From Nakamurella endophytica (GTDB lineage Bacteria; Actinomycetota; Actinomycetes; Mycobacteriales; Nakamurellaceae), in the NCBI RefSeq assembly GCF_014646215.1, contig NZ_BMNA01000008.1, positions 62,001 to 126,000 of the forward strand: a DNA stretch of 64,000 nucleotides. The letters run 5' to 3'. Both the position numbers and the translations under genes were made by a program. Positions 1 to 8,694 of this stretch are shown piece by piece. The notes beneath the pieces are model-generated. The model did not search any database. It was not told the DNA's origin and worked only from the letters and a program-made list of their open reading frames with translations. Within the stretch, counting starts at the first letter, position 1, and each line of letters starts with the position of its first letter.

Positions 1-40
1 GGCATGCGCCCGGCGACGACGAGGGACGAACGAGGAGACG

Positions 41-1459
41 ATGGTGCAGGCCAGGACCCGGTCGACGACGATCCGCAGGCGGACCAGGACACGGACGGCG
101 GCGGCGGGCGCCGTCCTGACGTCGGTGCTGCTGGCCACGGCCTGCGGAGGCGGTGACTCCGGCGCGGTGGTGACGTCGACGGTGAATGTCACGGTCCCGG
201 GGACCGCGGGGTCGACCGGCTCGGGGTCGTCGGGGTCCTCGTCGGCAGGGTCGTCCGCCGCCTCGTCGTCCGGGTCGTCGTCGTCATCGTCGTCGTCGGG
301 GTCGTCCAGCTCCTCCGGCGGCGCGGGCAGCACGACGTCCACGTCCGGGTCGACCGGCGCGTCGGGCACCACGGGTTCCACCACGAAGACCTCGGGCAGC
401 GGCGGACCGGGCACCCTGCCGGACGGTTTCACGCCGACCAAGCTCAAGCCCGGCCAGAAGCCGCCGCAGTTCATCGTCGTCAGCTTCGACGGCGTCGGCT
501 GGCACGAGAAGTGGGAGTACTGGCGGTCCATCCAGGACAAGGTGCCGTTCCACTTCACCGGCTTCCTGTCCGGCACCTACATGCTGTCCGACCAGACCAA
601 GGACAAGTACGCCGGTCCGGGGCACGGCGTCGGCAAGTCGTCGATCAGCTGGAACAGCCCGACCGACCTGCCCGTCGAGATCGACGACCTGAACGAGGCG
701 CTCGCCCGCGGCGACGAGATCGGCTCGCACTTCAACGGGCACTTCTGCTCGGACAACCCGCCCGGTGGCAACGACTGGAACACCGCCGACTGGAACAACG
801 AGCTGGACCAGTTCTTCTCGCTGGTGAAGAACGTCGACGCCAACAACGGCATCACCAAGAAGCTGAACCTGAACCCGAGCGAGATCAAGGGCGAGCGCAC
901 CCCGTGCCTGGAGGGGCACGCCGAGGACCTGTTCCCGGCGCTCAAGGCGCACGGCATGACCTACGACAGCAGCTTCACCAAGCACGGCATCTCCTGGCCG
1001 GTGCAGTCCAAGGAGAACAAGATCTGGCAGATCGGGATGGCCGAGTTCCCGATCCACGGCACGCTGCCGGACACCTCGCCGGTCGACGCCAGCGAGCGCA
1101 AGAACCACTTCCAGATCACCATGGACTACAACTTCTGGTACTCCCAGGAGGGCGCCAAGACCGTCTCGCCGGCGCAGTCCAAGGCCGACTCGGAGCAGGT
1201 GCAGGCGACCTACCAGGACATGTACGACGCCACCTTCAACGGCAACCGGGCGCCGCTGATCCTGGGGAACCACTTCAACGCCTGGAACAACAACGCCTAC
1301 TCCGACGCGATCGCCAACTTCGTGCTGGCCAACTGCGGCAAGCCGGACACCTACTGCGTGCCCTTCCGCGACCTGATCGCCTGGATGGACGTCCAGGACC
1401 CGGCCCGGCTGGCGCAGCTGCAGGCCCAGGACCCGGAGGTCGGCCCGCCCGGTCAGTGA
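41..1459 (+). CDS. Secreted polysaccharide-deacetylase-like lipoprotein
   Basis: Predicted lipid-anchored enzyme of the NodB/polysaccharide deacetylase type, 472 aa. The N-terminus is very Arg-rich, followed by a hydrophobic stretch and a lipobox (LLATAC, Cys35). Residues about 45-125 are a Ser/Gly/Thr linker encoded by tcg-rich repeats, so the enzyme probably stands off the membrane. From residue about 140 NodB-like motifs can be read in order: VVSFDGVG (the usual Asp-Asp pair is reduced to one Asp), EIGSHFNGH (two metal-type His), RTPC, DSSF and EFPIHG. The altered first motif makes activity or substrate uncertain; a chitin, peptidoglycan or exopolysaccharide target is inference. A purine-rich GAGGAGACG immediately precedes the ATG. 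It faces the next gene, with a terminator hairpin between them. Confidence 0.8.
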   Translation: MVQARTRSTTIRRRTRTRTAAAGAVLTSVLLATACGGGDSGAVVTSTVNVTVPGTAGSTGSGSSGSSSAGSSAASSSGSSSSSSSSGSSSSSGGAGSTTSTSGSTGASGTTGSTTKTSGSGGPGTLPDGFTPTKLKPGQKPPQFIVVSFDGVGWHEKWEYWRSIQDKVPFHFTGFLSGTYMLSDQTKDKYAGPGHGVGKSSISWNSPTDLPVEIDDLNEALARGDEIGSHFNGHFCSDNPPGGNDWNTADWNNELDQFFSLVKNVDANNGITKKLNLNPSEIKGERTPCLEGHAEDLFPALKAHGMTYDSSFTKHGISWPVQSKENKIWQIGMAEFPIHGTLPDTSPVDASERKNHFQITMDYNFWYSQEGAKTVSPAQSKADSEQVQATYQDMYDATFNGNRAPLILGNHFNAWNNNAYSDAIANFVLANCGKPDTYCVPFRDLIAWMDVQDPARLAQLQAQDPEVGPPGQ

Positions 1460-1501
1460 CCGCTGGTCGGCCCGGCGCCGACCCGACCCGCCGACGCACG
1501 A

Positions 1502-1532
1502 ACGGCCCCGGTCCCGATGGGACCGGGGCCGT
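1502..1532. terminator. Strong GC hairpin between convergent genes
   Basis: A perfect 14-bp inverted repeat (arms ACGGCCCCGGTCCC and its complement, 3-nt loop) lies 43 nt after the deacetylase stop and before the end of the opposing gene. It has no T-tract, as is usual for actinobacterial terminators. It could serve both strands. Its arm shares 13 bases with the hairpin at 7472-7507. Confidence 0.75.
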
Positions 1533-1581
1533 TCGCATTTCCGGGTGGCGGCACACACGGCGGCCTGCGCAGTGTCGACGG

Positions 1582-2283
1582 TCAGGGCGGCGGTCGGCTG
1601 TCGCGCTCGCGGCGCCCCACCCGCACCGCGCGGCTGCGGACCGCCTGCAGCACACCGCCCACGGCGACGAGCACGCCGCCGGCCACGGCCAGCGGACCGA
1701 TGTCGACGCCGGTGTCGGCGAGCTGGGGCGACTGCGCGGACGGCGGCAGCGACCTGCCGGATCCTCCCGGCGCCGTCGGCGCTGCAGTGGTCCGCACGGC
1801 AGTGGTCCGGACCGTCGAGGTCGGCGCCCGGGTCGTCGTCGGGGGCGTGCTGCCCGGGGAGGTCGTCCCCGTCGACGGCGCCGTGCTGGTCGGAGCGGTC
1901 GACGGACCGGGCGGCTGCGGCGCGGTCCCCAGCACCACCACCAGCTCCACCCCGGACGGGCGGGACCACCGGAGGAGATGGGCCGTGCCGTAGGTCAGCA
2001 CCGTCGCCCACCGCTGCCGGTCCACGGTCCACAGGCCCCGCCGGCGGTCCCAGGTCACGACCGTCCCGTCCGGCTCCCTGGTCCAGACCTGCTGCGCGGC
2101 GCCCCGAGCGATGGCGGTCGGCGTCCCGTACAGCCTCGGCAGGGCGCCCAGCGGTGTGGCCGCCGGCGCGGCGTCGGCCCGGCGCGGCAGCGCGACCGGA
2201 GCGGCCACGGCGAGTCCGGCGAGCCCGCCGGCGGCGATCGCCTGCCGCCGGGACAGCACCGGGCCGGCCGTCCGCAGGCTCAC
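1582..2283 (-). CDS. Tat-exported protein with LADTG sorting-like C-terminus
   Basis: About 233 aa, function unknown. The N-terminus carries a twin-arginine signal (SRRQ followed by a Gly/Ala/Leu hydrophobic stretch and an AxA-like cleavage region). A small globular part of about 90 residues with many Trp follows (QVWTREPDGTVV, GLWTVDRQRW). Then comes a Thr/Pro/Ser-rich stalk, and near the end LADTG, a hydrophobic segment and an Arg-rich tail. That order is the layout of a sortase substrate, with LADTG in place of LPXTG. The GTG start overlaps the stop of the giant upstream gene by 4 nt (GTGA), so the two are translationally coupled and probably work together. No sortase is visible in the window. 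The start was chosen because it places the RR motif near residue 11. Confidence 0.65.
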   Translation of the reverse strand: MSLRTAGPVLSRRQAIAAGGLAGLAVAAPVALPRRADAAPAATPLGALPRLYGTPTAIARGAAQQVWTREPDGTVVTWDRRRGLWTVDRQRWATVLTYGTAHLLRWSRPSGVELVVVLGTAPQPPGPSTAPTSTAPSTGTTSPGSTPPTTTRAPTSTVRTTAVRTTAAPTAPGGSGRSLPPSAQSPQLADTGVDIGPLAVAGGVLVAVGGVLQAVRSRAVRVGRRERDSRPPP

Positions 2284-5200
2284 GACACCACGTCCAGGGC
2301 CAGCAGGGACAGCGAATTGCCGACGGTGTACAGCAGGAACTTGACCGCCGTCTCCACCGGGAGCCACTCCCACGGGCCGAGCAGCAGGAACAGGATCTCG
2401 GAGATCCCCTGCGCGGCACCGAACAGGTTGGCGATCAGCGTCAGGCCCGGGCCGCCCGGCGCGTCGAGGTAGGTGTCCGGCCAGACCAACGCCCACACCG
2501 TGGACGTCACGAGCTGCACGCACCCCCAGAGCACGTCCCGGAAGCACTGCAGCTCACCGGTGTTCACGTCGGCGAGGGTGGCCCCGAAGTTGATCGCCTG
2601 GGGCAGCAGGGCCAGGCACTGGAAGACGTAGTCCTGCGCCTGCCACGGCGTCCCCGAGGTGGTGGCCAGTCCTGCGCCGGCGGCCGCGTAGAACGCCCAG
2701 GACGCGAAATCCGTTCCCAGGTCGAGGGATCCGTAGAAGGTGGACAGGGGGTTCGGCGGCGGCGGGACGAACCAGGAGGGGGCGGCGGCCTGGAAGTCGA
2801 GGGTGAAGATGTCCAGCGCGTCGCCGGCCTCGCCCAGCGCCCAACCGGCCAGACCGGCCAGCACGATTCCGGCATCCGCGGCGCCGTCGGCCTCGCCCGC
2901 CCGGCGCGCGGCCGCCGGCGTGGCGGTCGACGCGGGCACCGTGGGGGAGCCGGTGATCGCCTCCAGCAGGATCGTGCCGGGCACCGCGGCGAGCAGGCAC
3001 AGCAGGTCCAGGATGCTCAACGAGTTGCCGGTGATCATCTGGTACAGGTCCGAGACGAACGGGATGGTGATCGTCCGGCCGAGGGTCTCGACCACCGCTG
3101 CCAGCACCGCTTCCAGGAAGGTCAGCGTGTCGGCGGCGAAACCCTTGCCGAAGGCGATCATGTCGTCGGCGACGTCGGAGAACACCGTGAGGATCGCCGG
3201 CAGTCCCGTGCTCAGCAGCGTGCTCGGATCCTTGAAGCTGTCCAGCAGCTGGGTGAAGGCTACGGTGATGTCGCCGGGCAGGTCCGCGAAGTCGTCGGCC
3301 AGCGTGGTGGCCAGGCTGTCGAGATAGGTGGTCAGGGCGCCGGTGATCGTCGACCCGGTGGTGCCACCGGTGCTCACCGACCCCGACGACGAGTTCTCGG
3401 TGACCTTCTGGTTCATCCACGTGCACTGGTTGGCGTTGTTGCCCCCGCCGGTGTTGTAGACGGTCGTCGGGTCGTTCGTGCCGTTGCCGGCTGTCGACCC
3501 GACCGTCTGCCCGGCGGTGGAGGTCCCCGCGGCACCCACCGCGCCGGCCCCCTTGCCGCCGATCGCCGTCAGGACGTCGCTGGTGTCGGTGCTGGTGCCG
3601 CTCGCTTCGGTACCCAGCCAGGTGCCGAGAAGGTCGGTGATACCAGGGTTGTCGGCATCGCCGGGGTTGGTCAGGGCCTTCTTCAGGTAGTCGTGGTTGG
3701 CGATGATGTTGCCCCAGTCGAACACCGCCGACAACCACTGGATGACCCGGGTCACGTCGTCGACGACCGACTTGAGGAATCCGGCCACCGCGGTGACGGC
3801 GTCCTCGAGGGTGGCGATGACCAGGTCGTACGTGTTCTCCGCGGTGTGGATGACGGTCTCGACCTCGGACCCGGTCCACTGCCAGGCCAGCTTGACGACC
3901 GACTCCGCGCCCTTGACGACATGGTCGACGAAGTCGCCGATGTCGGAGAAGACGCTCTCCGTTCTCGGTGCTGCGGCGCCCGCGGGCGGGCCGCTGTCGT
4001 AGACGCCCGGCTGGTACGAGTAGCTGCCGCCCGACAGGTCGGCGGTGAACACCGCCGTGCTCCCCGGAGCGTAGGGCCGGGTGGTCGGCAGCGAATCGTC
4101 CTGGGCGAACCGGACGTTGGGCAGCGCGCCGGCCCGGACGTACGTGCGGGATCGGCCGGCGACCTGCGAGCTGGCGCCGCCGGTCGACCCGCTCACGCTG
4201 CCGACGGTGTTCGAGATGGTGGACGCGATGGCCTGCAACGAGGCAGCGTCGCGGTACTGCGCCAGGATGAGCGGTTTGCCGTCGTAGCCCTGGGCGGCGT
4301 CCAGGTACAGCGGCGACGGGGTCGCGCCGAGCGGCCGGGCCCGGCCCGTCGTCGTCGGAGTCGTGCCCTGCACGGTGGACAGGTCGGTCAGCGACTCGTG
4401 GTCGGGATGGACGACGACGGCGGTGCCCTGGGGCAGGAAGTTGGCCCACAGCAGGATCGCCGGGCACGCCAGGTTGGGATTGCCGGTGGTGGCCGAGCCG
4501 TTGTCGAAGGCGCTGACCGCCAACGTCAGCCGGCCTGTGCCGTCGGTCTGCATCCACACCGGCGCATCCGGCCCCAGCGTCACCGGCGTCGACCCCTGAT
4601 TGGTGACCGAGACGGTTGCCGAGGCCCACACCTTCACCGGCTGCTGGGTGCGGACCATGCCGGTGTCGTCCGTCACCGAGATCGTCACCCGGTACGACGT
4701 GTCCGACCCGGTCGGCTCCCCGTCGGCCCGGGTGATGCCGGAGGTGTCGTAGTTCTCGACGATCAGCTTCGTGCTGACGCCGAACTCGCGCACCAGGTTC
4801 GAGAGGTTGGCGGCGTAGAGGTCGTCGCCGGCGGCGAAGTAGACGTTGCCGTTCAGCAGCCCGCCGGGGACGAACTGCACGGTGTCCACCGGCAGCACCA
4901 TGCTCACCGCGTCGGCGCCCTGGCTGAGCGTGTCCACCGCCCACATGGCCGGCGCGACGTCCTGGCCGTCGCCCTGGGTGGCGAAGTACAGGATCCCTTC
5001 CTCGTTGGCCAGGTCCGTGACGATCGGGGACTGCGCGGAGACGGTCCACAGCGGGTCCCCGGTCGCCGAGTCCAGTGCGTGGATCGTGCCGCCCGCGTCG
5101 GCCACGTACAGCGTGGACCCGATGAGCACCGGCTGGTAGGGCTGCGACGTCCCCGGATCCGCGATCGGTTGCGTCCAGATCGGACCGTCGTCCTGCTCGC

Positions 5201-7334
5201 CCGCGGCGGTGGCGTAGACGGTGCCGTCCAGGTGCAGGTAGAGCCGTCCCTCGCCGAGGACGAGCTGGGCGCGGGAACCGGTGTCGCTGCTGAAGATGGT
5301 GGTGCCACCGCCCAGCGTCCCGGTCTGCTGGTAGTCGCACGCCAGGACGAGGAAAGCGTCCTCACCGGGTCCACCGGACAGGGACATCCCGAGGTAGACG
5401 TTGGTCCCGTCGATCACCGGGTCGCTGAGGAACGACCCGGTCGGCAGCTCGGCGATCCGCACCGCCCCGGTCGCCACGTCGACGACGGCGACGCCGACAT
5501 GACCACCGGGTCCGTCGCCGACCCCGAGGAACACCGTCCCGTCCGCCACCACCGGGTTGGTCAGCACGCAGGAATACGAGGTCAGCTCCACCGGGGCGGG
5601 CCAGGCGGCCGTCCCGGTCGCTGCGTCGACGGCCTGGAGGTAGGCGGACTGTCTGTCCGAGAACGAGTTCACGCCGACGTAGACCACGCCGTCGGAGACG
5701 GTCAGGGCCGGCGCCACCAACGGTTCGACGAGTTCGACGCCCGTGTAGAGGTCGTAGCTCCAGTGCAGCGCACCGGTCTCGGGGTCGATGGACTGCAGGG
5801 TGCCGTAGGTCGGGCCGTCGCCCGTCGGCTCGCTGACCCCGAAGACGGATCCGGAGCCGGTGACCGGCCCGCACGGAGGATGCCGGATGGCGTACGTCCA
5901 CGACCGGGTGGGCGCGGGCGCGGCCGGCGGATCTGCCACGCCGACCATGCGGTCCGTGCTGGTGCGACCGATCTGGTGGGGGGAGACCTGGTTGCGCGGT
6001 CGGAACGACGTCAGCGTCGCGGGGTCGGCGTCGGAGAGGTTCGACAGGAACACCAGATCCGGCTCCGCGCCGGACAGCCGGATGTAGCGCAGCGAGTCGA
6101 TCTCGACCGAGGACCGGGCCGCCCGCCAGACCCGCACGTCCGCCAGGTCCCCGAGGAAGCCCTGCGCCGGCCCGTCGGCCGATCCCAGGACGAGGGTGGA
6201 CGCTGTCCGCCGATCGCCGATCCGCGGTGGCCGGTCGGCGGTGAGCCGGCCGTCCTTGAAGAAGCGGGCGTACCCGTGGTCGAGGACGAGTGCCACGTGG
6301 TGCCAGGAGCCGTCGGCGAGGACGGCGGCGTCGGCCGAGACCAGGTCCTCCGGTGCGCCCGAGCCCGGCCAGTGCAGACCCAGTCGCCCGCCGCCCAGGT
6401 ACTCGAAGCGGGCGGTGCCGGAGGAGCCCTGCCAGGACAGGATCGACCGGCGGGTTCCGGCGGCCGCAGCGGGGATCCGTATCCACGCCTCCACGGTCAG
6501 TGCCGACGAGGTCTGCGACGCCACCCCGGGGAAGCGGACGGACGAGGTGCCGTCGAAGGCGTACGCGAGCGTCGGCCCGGGCAGGTCCGTCGTCGTCACG
6601 CCAGCGGCGACCGGGCGGGCGGTCCCGCCGCCCACCGCGTCGACGATCCGGTCGCGGCGCCCATCGAAACGGACGTCGGCGGTGAGGCCGGCGGTGCCCC
6701 GCGGGAGCACCGTCCAGCGCTGGTTCGCGAGGTGATCGGCGCTGCGTGCGGTCGACCACACCCGGGCCCCGTAGAGCTGCCCGACGAAGCCGGCCCCACC
6801 GGTCCGTCCGGCGCCCAGCACGAGTCGGCCGCCCGCGCGGCGCACACCGTCGACGGTCCAGCGGTCCGCCGTGGCGATGCCGTCCTTGAAGGCGGTGACG
6901 GTGCCCCGGGAGAAGGCCACGGCGACGTGGTGCCACTGCCCGTCGGTGATCGGCGCGGTGTCGGCCGACCGCCACGTGCCGCGGCGGGATCCGGTGTCCC
7001 ACCGGACCCACAGCCGGTCGTGGTCGACACCGAGTTCCGGACTCCCGGCGCCGCCCTGGACCCCGGCCAGCAGGACCTGCGGGCTCCGGGCGGTGGTGCG
7101 GATCCACACCTCGAAGGTGGCCGCGTCGGACGACACCCCGGAGGCCCAGCGCGGCGCGGGGACGGGACCGCGGGCGTCGGTGTCGAGGAACTCGAGGACC
7201 GCACCGCGGGTGCGGCCGGCGCCGAACTGCCGGCCGGCGCGGACGGTCCGGATGCCGAGCGCGCTGCGGGAGACCCGGGGGAGCAGACCGGGGACCGTGG
7301 TCGGCGGATCCAGCACGGTGCGCACGCGGGCCAT
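2280..7334 (-). CDS. Giant LamG-LamG / PQQ-propeller protein of unknown function
   Basis: 1684 aa. Two LamG/concanavalin-like domains occupy roughly residues 60-200 and 250-410; both contain the typical W-H-H-V-A segments (GQWHHVAVAF, GSWHHVALVL) and the FKDG turn. Residues about 480-870 hold PQQ/YWTD-type propeller repeats (DPETGALHW, DAATGTAAW, DSATGDPLW). A beta-rich section follows. The last 600 residues are helical and hydrophobic in patches, with Gly/Ser/Thr-rich linkers. I see no signal peptide: the N-terminus is polar (MARVRTVLDPPT), which is odd for domains usually found outside the cell. GGAGAG lies 6 nt before the ATG. It is followed with 4-nt overlap by the Tat/LADTG gene. A surface adhesin, an injected effector or an envelope scaffold are all possible; no function is assigned. 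Confidence 0.7.
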   Translation of the reverse strand: MARVRTVLDPPTTVPGLLPRVSRSALGIRTVRAGRQFGAGRTRGAVLEFLDTDARGPVPAPRWASGVSSDAATFEVWIRTTARSPQVLLAGVQGGAGSPELGVDHDRLWVRWDTGSRRGTWRSADTAPITDGQWHHVAVAFSRGTVTAFKDGIATADRWTVDGVRRAGGRLVLGAGRTGGAGFVGQLYGARVWSTARSADHLANQRWTVLPRGTAGLTADVRFDGRRDRIVDAVGGGTARPVAAGVTTTDLPGPTLAYAFDGTSSVRFPGVASQTSSALTVEAWIRIPAAAAGTRRSILSWQGSSGTARFEYLGGGRLGLHWPGSGAPEDLVSADAAVLADGSWHHVALVLDHGYARFFKDGRLTADRPPRIGDRRTASTLVLGSADGPAQGFLGDLADVRVWRAARSSVEIDSLRYIRLSGAEPDLVFLSNLSDADPATLTSFRPRNQVSPHQIGRTSTDRMVGVADPPAAPAPTRSWTYAIRHPPCGPVTGSGSVFGVSEPTGDGPTYGTLQSIDPETGALHWSYDLYTGVELVEPLVAPALTVSDGVVYVGVNSFSDRQSAYLQAVDAATGTAAWPAPVELTSYSCVLTNPVVADGTVFLGVGDGPGGHVGVAVVDVATGAVRIAELPTGSFLSDPVIDGTNVYLGMSLSGGPGEDAFLVLACDYQQTGTLGGGTTIFSSDTGSRAQLVLGEGRLYLHLDGTVYATAAGEQDDGPIWTQPIADPGTSQPYQPVLIGSTLYVADAGGTIHALDSATGDPLWTVSAQSPIVTDLANEEGILYFATQGDGQDVAPAMWAVDTLSQGADAVSMVLPVDTVQFVPGGLLNGNVYFAAGDDLYAANLSNLVREFGVSTKLIVENYDTSGITRADGEPTGSDTSYRVTISVTDDTGMVRTQQPVKVWASATVSVTNQGSTPVTLGPDAPVWMQTDGTGRLTLAVSAFDNGSATTGNPNLACPAILLWANFLPQGTAVVVHPDHESLTDLSTVQGTTPTTTGRARPLGATPSPLYLDAAQGYDGKPLILAQYRDAASLQAIASTISNTVGSVSGSTGGASSQVAGRSRTYVRAGALPNVRFAQDDSLPTTRPYAPGSTAVFTADLSGGSYSYQPGVYDSGPPAGAAAPRTESVFSDIGDFVDHVVKGAESVVKLAWQWTGSEVETVIHTAENTYDLVIATLEDAVTAVAGFLKSVVDDVTRVIQWLSAVFDWGNIIANHDYLKKALTNPGDADNPGITDLLGTWLGTEASGTSTDTSDVLTAIGGKGAGAVGAAGTSTAGQTVGSTAGNGTNDPTTVYNTGGGNNANQCTWMNQKVTENSSSGSVSTGGTTGSTITGALTTYLDSLATTLADDFADLPGDITVAFTQLLDSFKDPSTLLSTGLPAILTVFSDVADDMIAFGKGFAADTLTFLEAVLAAVVETLGRTITIPFVSDLYQMITGNSLSILDLLCLLAAVPGTILLEAITGSPTVPASTATPAAARRAGEADGAADAGIVLAGLAGWALGEAGDALDIFTLDFQAAAPSWFVPPPPNPLSTFYGSLDLGTDFASWAFYAAAGAGLATTSGTPWQAQDYVFQCLALLPQAINFGATLADVNTGELQCFRDVLWGCVQLVTSTVWALVWPDTYLDAPGGPGLTLIANLFGAAQGISEILFLLLGPWEWLPVETAVKFLLYTVGNSLSLLALDVVS

Positions 7335-7367
7335 CCGACACTCTCCATCACCGTCGAGGACGTGGCG

Positions 7368-7396
7368 ACTGTATGCGCCGAACGAGCGGTTCGGAA
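7368..7396 (-). promoter_or_regulatory. Possible promoter of the giant LamG/PQQ gene
   Basis: On the minus strand TTCCGA and TACAGT are separated by 17 nt, about 33 nt upstream of the ATG at 7334. The -10 is good for an actinomycete; the -35 is weak. Confidence 0.35.
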
Positions 7397-7471
7397 GGGT
7401 GGGACCCGATGTCCGGTTGCTGCTGCTGGGTGAGTTCCGCCGGTCGAGCCCGTCGGCCGGTCCCGGATACG

Positions 7472-7507
7472 ACGACGGCCCCGGTCCTGTCGGACCGGGG
7501 CCGTCGT
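7472..7507. terminator. Terminator hairpin after the sugar ABC operon
   Basis: A perfect 16-bp inverted repeat with a TGTC loop sits 42 nt beyond the stop of the substrate-binding-protein gene, at the end of the eight-gene minus-strand operon. The arm core ACGGCCCCGGTCC is the same as in the hairpin at 1502-1532. Confidence 0.8.
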
Positions 7508-7549
7508 GCGGGTGGTGCGTTACCCGGGCGTGCTACCCGGGCAGCTGGG

Positions 7550-8683
7550 TCAGCAGGACGCCTTGTAGGCGGCGCCCGAGCTGTCGACGTTGTCCTTGGT
7601 CAGGATGGTGAAGCCCGTCTGGATCTTCGGGGTCACCTGCCCGCCGTCGAGCGCGGCGACAGCCTGGTCCAGGCCGTAGGTGCCGATCTGTCCGGGCTGC
7701 TGGGCGACAAGGGCCTGCACGATGCCGCCCTTGAGGTCCTTGACCTGGCCGGGGCCGGCGTCGAAGCCGACGATCTTGACCTGGTTGGTCTTCCCGGACT
7801 GCCGGACGGCGGTGGCGGCACCCTCGGCGGCGAACAGGTTGGCGCCGAAGACGCCGACCAGGTCGGGGTCCTTCTGCAGTTGCGCCGCGACCTGCTGGGT
7901 CGCCGTGGCCGGGTCGTCCTTGGAGTACTGGACGCCGACGGAGGTGAACTTCGAGTCGGCCTTGACCGCGTTCTGGAAGCCCTCGTTGCGCTGGTCGGTG
8001 GTGGAGATGCCGGGGTTGACGGACTCGACCATCACCTTGCCGCCGTTGGGCGACAGCTCCTGGATCGCCTTGAACGCCGCGGCGCCGCCGCCGACGTTGT
8101 CGGACGAGACCTGGGACACCGCGAACGAGGGATCCTGTGTGGTCGTGTCCACCAACACGATCTTGATGCCGGACTTGGCGGCGTCGGCGAGCGGCTGCTG
8201 GAGCGCCTGGACGTCCGTCGGGGCGATCAGGATGGCGTCCGGCTTGGTCTGCACGACGGAGTCCAGGATCGGCCGCTGCAGGGTCGGGTCGAACTGCTTG
8301 GGGCCCTGGGTGGTCACCGTGACGCCGAGCCGCTTGGCCTCGGCCTCGATGCCGCACTGCATGGTGATGTAGAACTCGTCACCCTGCACGCCCTGGATGA
8401 AGGCGATCTTGTAGTTCTTCGACGCCTTGGTCGGCGCGACGATGCTGGGCGAGGAGGATCCCGACGAGGCCGACCCGGACGTGGCCATGCCCGAGGACGA
8501 GCTCGAGTCGGTGATCGAGGACACCACGGAACCGGCCGCGGAGGTCGCGGACGACACCACCGAACCGGCCGCCGAGGTTGCGGAGGACACGGCGTCCGCC
8601 GGCTTCGACGACGAACACCCGGCGACCGCGAGCATCGCCAGCACGGCGCCTCCCGCGGTCGTCGCAAGCACGGATCGCTTCAT
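7550..8683 (-). CDS. Sugar ABC transporter substrate-binding lipoprotein
   Basis: Periplasmic-binding-protein type 1 (RbsB/FrcB-like, CUT2 importer class), 377 aa. A signal peptide ends in the lipobox LAVAGC, then comes a Ser/Ala-rich tether with a repeated SSATSAAGSVV segment, then the binding fold from residue about 90 (YKIAFIQGVQGDEFYITMQ; DAILIAPTDVQAL; VGFDAGPGQV). The ATG at 8683 has AAGGGA 6 nt upstream. An in-frame GTG at 8698 overlaps the permease stop but looks less likely. It is the last gene of the operon and is followed by the terminator at 7472-7507. Family knowledge says such proteins bind pentoses, hexoses or polyols; the ligand here cannot be read from sequence. Confidence 0.92.
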   Translation of the reverse strand: MKRSVLATTAGGAVLAMLAVAGCSSSKPADAVSSATSAAGSVVSSATSAAGSVVSSITDSSSSSGMATSGSASSGSSSPSIVAPTKASKNYKIAFIQGVQGDEFYITMQCGIEAEAKRLGVTVTTQGPKQFDPTLQRPILDSVVQTKPDAILIAPTDVQALQQPLADAAKSGIKIVLVDTTTQDPSFAVSQVSSDNVGGGAAAFKAIQELSPNGGKVMVESVNPGISTTDQRNEGFQNAVKADSKFTSVGVQYSKDDPATATQQVAAQLQKDPDLVGVFGANLFAAEGAATAVRQSGKTNQVKIVGFDAGPGQVKDLKGGIVQALVAQQPGQIGTYGLDQAVAALDGGQVTPKIQTGFTILTKDNVDSSGAAYKASC

Positions 8684-8694
8684 TGCAATTCCCT

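Noticed and set aside
1545-7433. Very long open frame (1962 codons) on the plus strand opposite the LamG/PQQ gene
   Set aside because: It lacks domains and is Arg/Gly/Pro-rich, as expected of an antisense frame in GC-rich DNA; the minus strand has clear domains and an RBS.
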